A stretch of 17,272 bases of DNA from positions 1 to 17,272 of the forward strand of contig CAYTCZ010000086.1 in the NCBI GenBank assembly GCA_964436315.1, written 5' to 3'. Shown here one piece after another: positions 14,064-17,272 of the stretch. The DNA is from CAYTCZ01 sp964436315 (GTDB lineage Bacteria; Actinomycetota; Thermoleophilia; Gaiellales; Gaiellaceae). Position numbers and translations under genes: made by a program. Every line of letters begins with the position of its first letter. Within the stretch, counting starts at the first letter, position 1. A model generated the notes under the pieces. It did no database searches, had not been told where the DNA came from, and saw nothing but the letters and a program-made list of their open reading frames with translations.

Positions 14064-15058
14064 AGTTCCCGCTTCGCAGTACGGTGCAGATCGGGCGCTA
14101 CGTCGCCTCGCAAAAGGGCGAAGAGCGCTATCCGCTCGTGATCATGCTCGAGCCGACGCTCGGGTGCAACATCGCCTGCATCGGGTGCGGAAAGATCCGT
14201 GAGTACGAGTCCAACAAGGCGCGCCTAACGGTCGACGAGTGCCTACAGGCAGCGGTCGAATGTCCCGCTCCCGTGATTTCGATCTGCGGCGGAGAGCCTC
14301 TGATCTTCAAGGGCATTGAGGATGTCGTCGCCGGGTTCCACGAGATGAAACGGGACATCCAGCTCTGCACGAACGCGCTTCGGCTGGAGGAGATGCTCGA
14401 TCTGTTCGAGCCCAACCCGCGCCTGACCTTCGTCGTTCATCTCGACGGCATGCGCGAGATACACGACTACATCTGTGACTACCCCGGCCTGTGGGACATC
14501 GCTATCGACGCCATCAAGACAGCGCGTGCAGCCGGCTTCCGTGTGACGAGCAACACGACCATCTTCAAAGAGACCGAGGTCGACGATGTCGTTCGGATGA
14601 TGGACTACCTGACCAACAGCGTCGGCATCGACGGGATGCTCGTTGCGCCGGGCTACCAGTACTCGCAGATCGACCACAACCTGACGATGACGCGCGATGA
14701 GCACGAGGAGAAGTTCCGCGTCATCCGCTCGGCGGCCAAGCAGAACGGCTACCGCTGGCTTGCGTCACCGGTTTATCAGGACTTCCTGACCGGCGACCGC
14801 AAGCTTCCGTGTGCCCCATGGGGCTCGGTGACCCGCAACCCGTATGGATGGAAGGGGCCGTGCTACCTGCTCACGGACGGGATCTTCCCGACCTACCAAG
14901 CTCTGCTCGACGGAATCGAATGGGATCGGTACGGGCCAGGGAACGATCACCGCTGCGAGCACTGCGGGATCCACTCCGGATTCGAGCCCGCGGCGACAAT
15001 CGCCGCCACCTCGAGTGTCAGGGAGACCGTTAGGAGCCTCGCCTGGACTCTCCGCTGA
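14060..15058 (+). CDS. hpnH: HpnH, radical SAM adenosylhopane synthase
   Basis: 332 residues. The iron-sulfur motif CxxxCxxC is CNIACIGC with Cys36, Cys40 and Cys43, followed by GKIREYESNKARLTVDE and the SAM-binding ICGGEPLIFKGIED (75-88). Cys103 in QLCTNALRL probably corresponds to the conserved cysteine reported to quench the radical intermediate in characterised HpnH. The C-terminal CEHCGIHSGFEPAA is also typical. HpnH adds a 5'-deoxyadenosyl radical to diploptene, giving adenosylhopane, the entry to extended C35 hopanoids. The ATG at 14060 overlaps the hpnA stop (ATGA) and has AGGAG just upstream. The next gene, hpnG, acts on the product. Confidence 0.96.
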   Translation: MKFPLRSTVQIGRYVASQKGEERYPLVIMLEPTLGCNIACIGCGKIREYESNKARLTVDECLQAAVECPAPVISICGGEPLIFKGIEDVVAGFHEMKRDIQLCTNALRLEEMLDLFEPNPRLTFVVHLDGMREIHDYICDYPGLWDIAIDAIKTARAAGFRVTSNTTIFKETEVDDVVRMMDYLTNSVGIDGMLVAPGYQYSQIDHNLTMTRDEHEEKFRVIRSAAKQNGYRWLASPVYQDFLTGDRKLPCAPWGSVTRNPYGWKGPCYLLTDGIFPTYQALLDGIEWDRYGPGNDHRCEHCGIHSGFEPAATIAATSSVRETVRSLAWTLR

Positions 15059-15636
15059 CGCTCGCTTGCGCGCTCGAAGCCGAGGAACGAGCCGCGCGTA
15101 AGGGAGGGGCACGAGTTGCCCGTGTCGGCGTCGGGGCCCGACAACCCCTTCCAGAGGGCCGTCTCGCGGCCTTCGGAGTCGCTGGTGCACTCAGAGCTGG
15201 GCTCGAACCGGGGACTCTCTTGACTGCTCGAACCATCGTCGCTGAGGATGGACACGTGGTGTGGAGTGGTACGCCCCTCTCGGTCCCCGGCGCAAGGCCA
15301 GCGACCCTTTGCGCGTCCGATCACGTCGTTGACGACCCGAACGAGAGACGGGCCCTCGCGGAGCGCACCGGCGCGATTGCCGTCGAGATGGAAAGCGGCT
15401 CCCTCGCGGCAACGGGTCGATTTGCAGGCTCCGTCCGCGCGATCGCCGACGGGCCCGAGCGTCCTTTGGGCGAGCTCGCACGCGCAGCGGCCCCGGACGG
15501 GTCCGTCTCCTGGCGACCCGTTCTCAAGTCATTTCTGACCCATCCGGTTGCGACAGTCCGAGCCGCGCGAGCGTCGAGAAGAGCGCTCGCTGCGCTGGAG
15601 CGCGCCGCGACGGCACTGGCCAAGGAGGCAGCGTGA
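15055..15636 (+). CDS. hpnG: HpnG-type nucleoside phosphorylase (adenosylhopane nucleosidase), probable CTG start
   Basis: About 193 residues. The protein-like frame begins LTLACALEAEERAARKGGAR and continues RVGVGARQPLPEGRLAAFG, TARTIVAEDGHVVWSG, CASDHVVDDPNERRALAERT and AIAVEMESGSLAATG. The VEMES segment is the ribose-binding signature of the purine nucleoside phosphorylase/MTA-nucleosidase fold. HpnG removes adenine from adenosylhopane. The first ordinary start in this frame is TTG at 15220, which would delete about 55 family-like residues, and the frame is closed upstream by a TAG at 15031. I therefore propose CTG at 15055, overlapping the hpnH stop as CTGA, in line with the neighbouring ATGA/GTGA/TTGA junctions. 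CTG at 15043, 6 nt after AGGAG, is the rival. The protein is shorter than most HpnG. The stop overlaps ispH (GTGA). Confidence 0.75.
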   Translation: MTLACALEAEERAARKGGARVARVGVGARQPLPEGRLAAFGVAGALRAGLEPGTLLTARTIVAEDGHVVWSGTPLSVPGARPATLCASDHVVDDPNERRALAERTGAIAVEMESGSLAATGRFAGSVRAIADGPERPLGELARAAAPDGSVSWRPVLKSFLTHPVATVRAARASRRALAALERAATALAKEAA

Positions 15637-16559
15637 ACAAGCGCGTTCTCATCGCGGCGCCGCGAAGTTTCTGCGCAGGAGTCGTCCGCTCGATCGACAT
15701 CGTCGAGCGGCTCCTCGACACCCACGGACCTCCTGTCTACGTTCGTCACCAGATCGTCCACAACGTGCACGTCGTCAAGGACCTCGAGTCTCGGGGCGCC
15801 ATTTTCGTCGATAGCGAAGATGAGGTTCCCGAGGGCGAGCTCGTTGTTCTATCAGCGCATGGGGTGGCGCCGGAGGTCTATCGGAAGTGCGAGGACCGGA
15901 AACTACGAGTGATCGACGCCGTCTGCCCTCTCGTCTCCAAGGTTCATGCTGAGGCGCGCCGCTACGCGGACCGCGGGCACAAGATTGCGCTCATCGGCCA
16001 CGCGGGCCATGTCGAGGTCGAGGGAACAATGGGTGAGGCCCCCGACTCGATAGTGCTTGTCGAGACGGAGGAGGACGCAAGGAACCTCGAACTCGAGGAC
16101 GGAACACAGCTCGCGTACCTCACCCAGACGACGCTCTCGGTCGACGACACGTCCAAGGTGATCGACGTCTTGCGCGATCGCTTCCCCGATCTCGTGGGAC
16201 CGCCATCGGCCGACATCTGTTACGCGACTCAGAACCGTCAGGATGCGGTCAAGAAGGTCTGCGAGTCTGCTTCGATCGTTTTCGTCGTCGGTTCACAGAC
16301 AAGCTCGAATGCAAACCGACTCGTCGAGGTCGCACGCGAACACGGCTCCGAGGCATACCTGATCGATGACGAAACTGACCTCAACCCGGCTTGGCTTGAC
16401 GGCCACGAGGTCGTTGGTCTGACTGCCGGCGCGTCCTCACCCGACCTCCTCGTCGATCGGGTGGCTGATCGGCTCTCGGAGCTCGGCTACGACGATCGCG
16501 AAGAAGTCGAGCTGACTCGCGAGGACGTGTACTTCAGGTTGCCCGCCGAGCTTCGCTGA
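15633..16559 (+). CDS. ispH: IspH (LytB), 4-hydroxy-3-methylbut-2-enyl diphosphate reductase
   Basis: 308 residues, full length. This [4Fe-4S] enzyme carries out the last MEP-pathway step, making IPP and DMAPP. The three cluster cysteines are Cys14 (SFCAGVVRS), Cys98 (AVCPLVSKVH) and Cys196 (ICYATQNRQ). Substrate-site residues are seen in RHQIVHN (His43), GHAGHVEVEGTMGE (His126, catalytic Glu128), TQTTLSVDDT (164-173) and SQTSSNANRL (221-230). The GTG start at 15633 overlaps the hpnG stop (GTGA), so it is translationally coupled to the hopanoid genes. This position suggests that C5 precursor supply rises together with hopanoid synthesis. It is the last gene of the operon; a large hairpin begins four bases after its stop. 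Confidence 0.97.
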   Translation: MNKRVLIAAPRSFCAGVVRSIDIVERLLDTHGPPVYVRHQIVHNVHVVKDLESRGAIFVDSEDEVPEGELVVLSAHGVAPEVYRKCEDRKLRVIDAVCPLVSKVHAEARRYADRGHKIALIGHAGHVEVEGTMGEAPDSIVLVETEEDARNLELEDGTQLAYLTQTTLSVDDTSKVIDVLRDRFPDLVGPPSADICYATQNRQDAVKKVCESASIVFVVGSQTSSNANRLVEVAREHGSEAYLIDDETDLNPAWLDGHEVVGLTAGASSPDLLVDRVADRLSELGYDDREEVELTREDVYFRLPAELR

Positions 16560-16562
16560 GAG

Positions 16563-16609
16563 CTCCCAAAGACTGCGGCGCCGGCTGAGAGCCGACGCCG
16601 CGTTGGGAG
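16563..16609 (+). terminator. Large stem-loop directly after ispH, probable transcription end without U-tract
   Basis: Nested complementary arms: CTCCCAA (16563-16569) with TTGGGAG (16603-16609); GCGGCG (16575-16580) with CGCCGC (16596-16601); one C-A mismatch; CGGCT (16582-16586) with AGCCG (16590-16594) around a GAG loop. It lies just after the last operon gene and faces a convergent gene. No T-run follows on either strand, so it is a non-canonical terminator or a 3'-end-stabilising hairpin rather than a textbook intrinsic terminator. Confidence 0.6.
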
Positions 16610-16867
16610 GGGCAGAGTTGGGTCTGTGCGGCTTTCCGACGTGGTGATCTGCGATCTGAACGGAGCTCGATCGAAGTCGTGGCAGGCGAAGTAGACGGGG
16701 GAGCCTGAGCCAAGGCCGTTCGTGGGAATCCTCTCCCACACACCGCCGCCGACCGTGTCCGCCTTGCACGGCTTCGTCGTAGGGACCCGCCTGATCGTAA
16801 GGAGGAAGGAGGCGGCTTGATAGCCAGTGAGCCGCAGACCCGCTCGACCGTCACGAACAGGGGACCC
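16610..16867. other. Non-coding spacer between convergent genes
   Basis: Together with the hairpin above this makes 308 bp without a convincing gene between ispH and the repeat protein. Small dyads are present: GTGGGA/TCCCAC (16722-16727 and 16734-16739) and GCGGCT/AGCCGC around 16812-16835. Open frames crossing this stretch show no recognisable domain, and I saw no tRNA signature. The minus-strand frame remains open after the stop of the repeat protein, but this is common in GC-rich DNA. Confidence 0.5.
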
Positions 16868-17272
16868 TCAGTGCGCTGCCAGCCGGTGGCGCTGCGCTGA
16901 GCGCCGAACTACGAGCAGAGCGCCGCCAAGGAGCAGAATGCCTCCGAACGCGATTCCAGCTCCGATACCCGCATCGCCCCAGTCGAGTCCGCCCTGGAAG
17001 TCCGCCACTGGGCTGGACAACACGGGGGCGACTTGGACGCTGCCGGGCTGCTCCGTCGGCGTCGCGAACGGCTCAGTCGTGGCTCCTTGGGGAAGGGCCG
17101 GCTGCCCCGTCACCACCGCGATCGGCTCAACCGTCGCTCCGGCGGGGGAAACGGGCTGCTCCGTCGACGTCGCGATCGGCTCAACCGTCGCTCCGGGCGG
17201 GAGCATGGGCTGTCCCGTCATGACCGGCACAGGCTCAACCGTGGCTCCTGGGGGAAGGGCGGGCTGCCCCGT
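16868..17272 (-). CDS. C-terminal part of a membrane-anchored Pro/Thr-rich repeat protein (5' end outside window)
   Basis: 134 residues are visible and the frame runs open through the right edge, so the start is missing. The visible part begins with four 18-residue repeats of the type TGQPxLPxGATVEPxxxx and a degenerate fifth (TEQPGSVQVAP). A short linker (VADFQGGLDWGDAG) leads to one hydrophobic helix (AGIGAGIAFGGILLLGGALL) and a basic tail VVRRSAQRHRLAAH. This is the layout of a surface or wall-spanning stalk with a C-terminal membrane anchor, repeats outside and basic tail inside. There is no LPXTG sorting motif. The function is unknown. The GTG at 17230 is an internal codon, not a believable start, since the repeat continues upstream of it. 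The gene is convergent with ispH. Confidence 0.75.
   Translation of the reverse strand, partial: TGQPALPPGATVEPVPVMTGQPMLPPGATVEPIATSTEQPVSPAGATVEPIAVVTGQPALPQGATTEPFATPTEQPGSVQVAPVLSSPVADFQGGLDWGDAGIGAGIAFGGILLLGGALLVVRRSAQRHRLAAH
17057..17272 (-). repeat. Tandem 54-bp coding repeats (four copies visible, continuing off the edge)
   Basis: Units on the minus strand are 17272-17219, 17218-17165, 17164-17111 and 17110-17057, each encoding 18 residues. Units start with TGQP or TEQP and contain GATVEP or GATTEP. The last visible copies alternate TEQP, TGQP, TEQP, hinting at a 36-residue higher-order unit. The array reaches the window boundary, so the copy number is unknown. Confidence 0.8.

Noticed and set aside
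16437..16769. Minus-strand ORFs spanning the ispH 3' end and the spacer (including one with a VYFACHDFDRAPF segment)
   Set aside because: The segment looks slightly protein-like, but the frames run antisense into ispH, have no ribosome binding site and no recognised domain. I treat them as GC-rich shadows.
16817..16900. Small plus-strand ORF (27 residues, TTG start) behind AAGGAGGAAGGAGG-like sequence
   Set aside because: The purine-rich stretch looks like a ribosome binding site, but the peptide is short, has no recognisable feature and runs antisense into the end of the repeat protein. Its direction is also opposite to that expected after a terminator.

Overview
The window looks like a chromosomal segment of a high-GC actinobacterium, probably one outside the well-studied genera. 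The evidence is dense GC-rich coding on both strands, an F420/flavin split-barrel (PPOX-class) protein, start codons sitting directly behind TANNNT boxes as in leaderless mRNAs, and an actinobacterial-style hopanoid operon. This placement is an inference; no rRNA or marker gene settles it.

Left part (1-7018): a class I glutamine amidotransferase (PuuD-like peptidase C26), cut by the left edge, runs leftward. It diverges from a compact AceE/transketolase-family thiamine-diphosphate enzyme (833-3211). Convergent with that enzyme is a leftward group read in the order PPOX-class protein, ornithine-cyclodeaminase-family protein, and a GAF-PAS-GGDEF-EAL c-di-GMP protein. The first two overlap by TTGA. 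The third is preceded by a roughly 100-nt leader with nested complementary arms that could be a structured RNA.

Middle and right (7019-16559): all genes run rightward. A family III (CaiB/BaiF) CoA-transferase is followed after 28 bp by the hopanoid cluster hpnC-hpnD-hpnE-shc-hpnA-hpnH-hpnG-ispH. From family knowledge, HpnD joins two farnesyl diphosphates to presqualene diphosphate, HpnC turns this into hydroxysqualene, and HpnE reduces it to squalene. Shc then cyclises squalene to hopene/hopanol, HpnH adds a 5'-deoxyadenosyl group to make adenosylhopane, and HpnG removes adenine. HpnA is a hopanoid-linked SDR protein, and IspH supplies C5 isoprenoid units from the MEP pathway. The cluster therefore covers C5 precursor supply through to the early extended (C35) hopanoids; the later side-chain tailoring genes and the hpnN exporter are not in view. 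Five of its seven junctions are 4-nt NTGA start/stop overlaps, including a CTGA that implies a CTG start for hpnG. The one real gap, before shc, carries a perfect 20-bp palindrome.

Right edge (16560-17272): a 308-bp non-coding stretch with a large hairpin just behind ispH, then the C-terminal part of a leftward membrane-anchored protein made of 18-residue Pro/Thr-rich repeats. I saw no tRNA, rRNA, CRISPR array or insertion sequence. The most interesting unexplained items are the structured leader, the CTG start, the shc palindrome and the HpnA version that lacks its second Rossmann strand.
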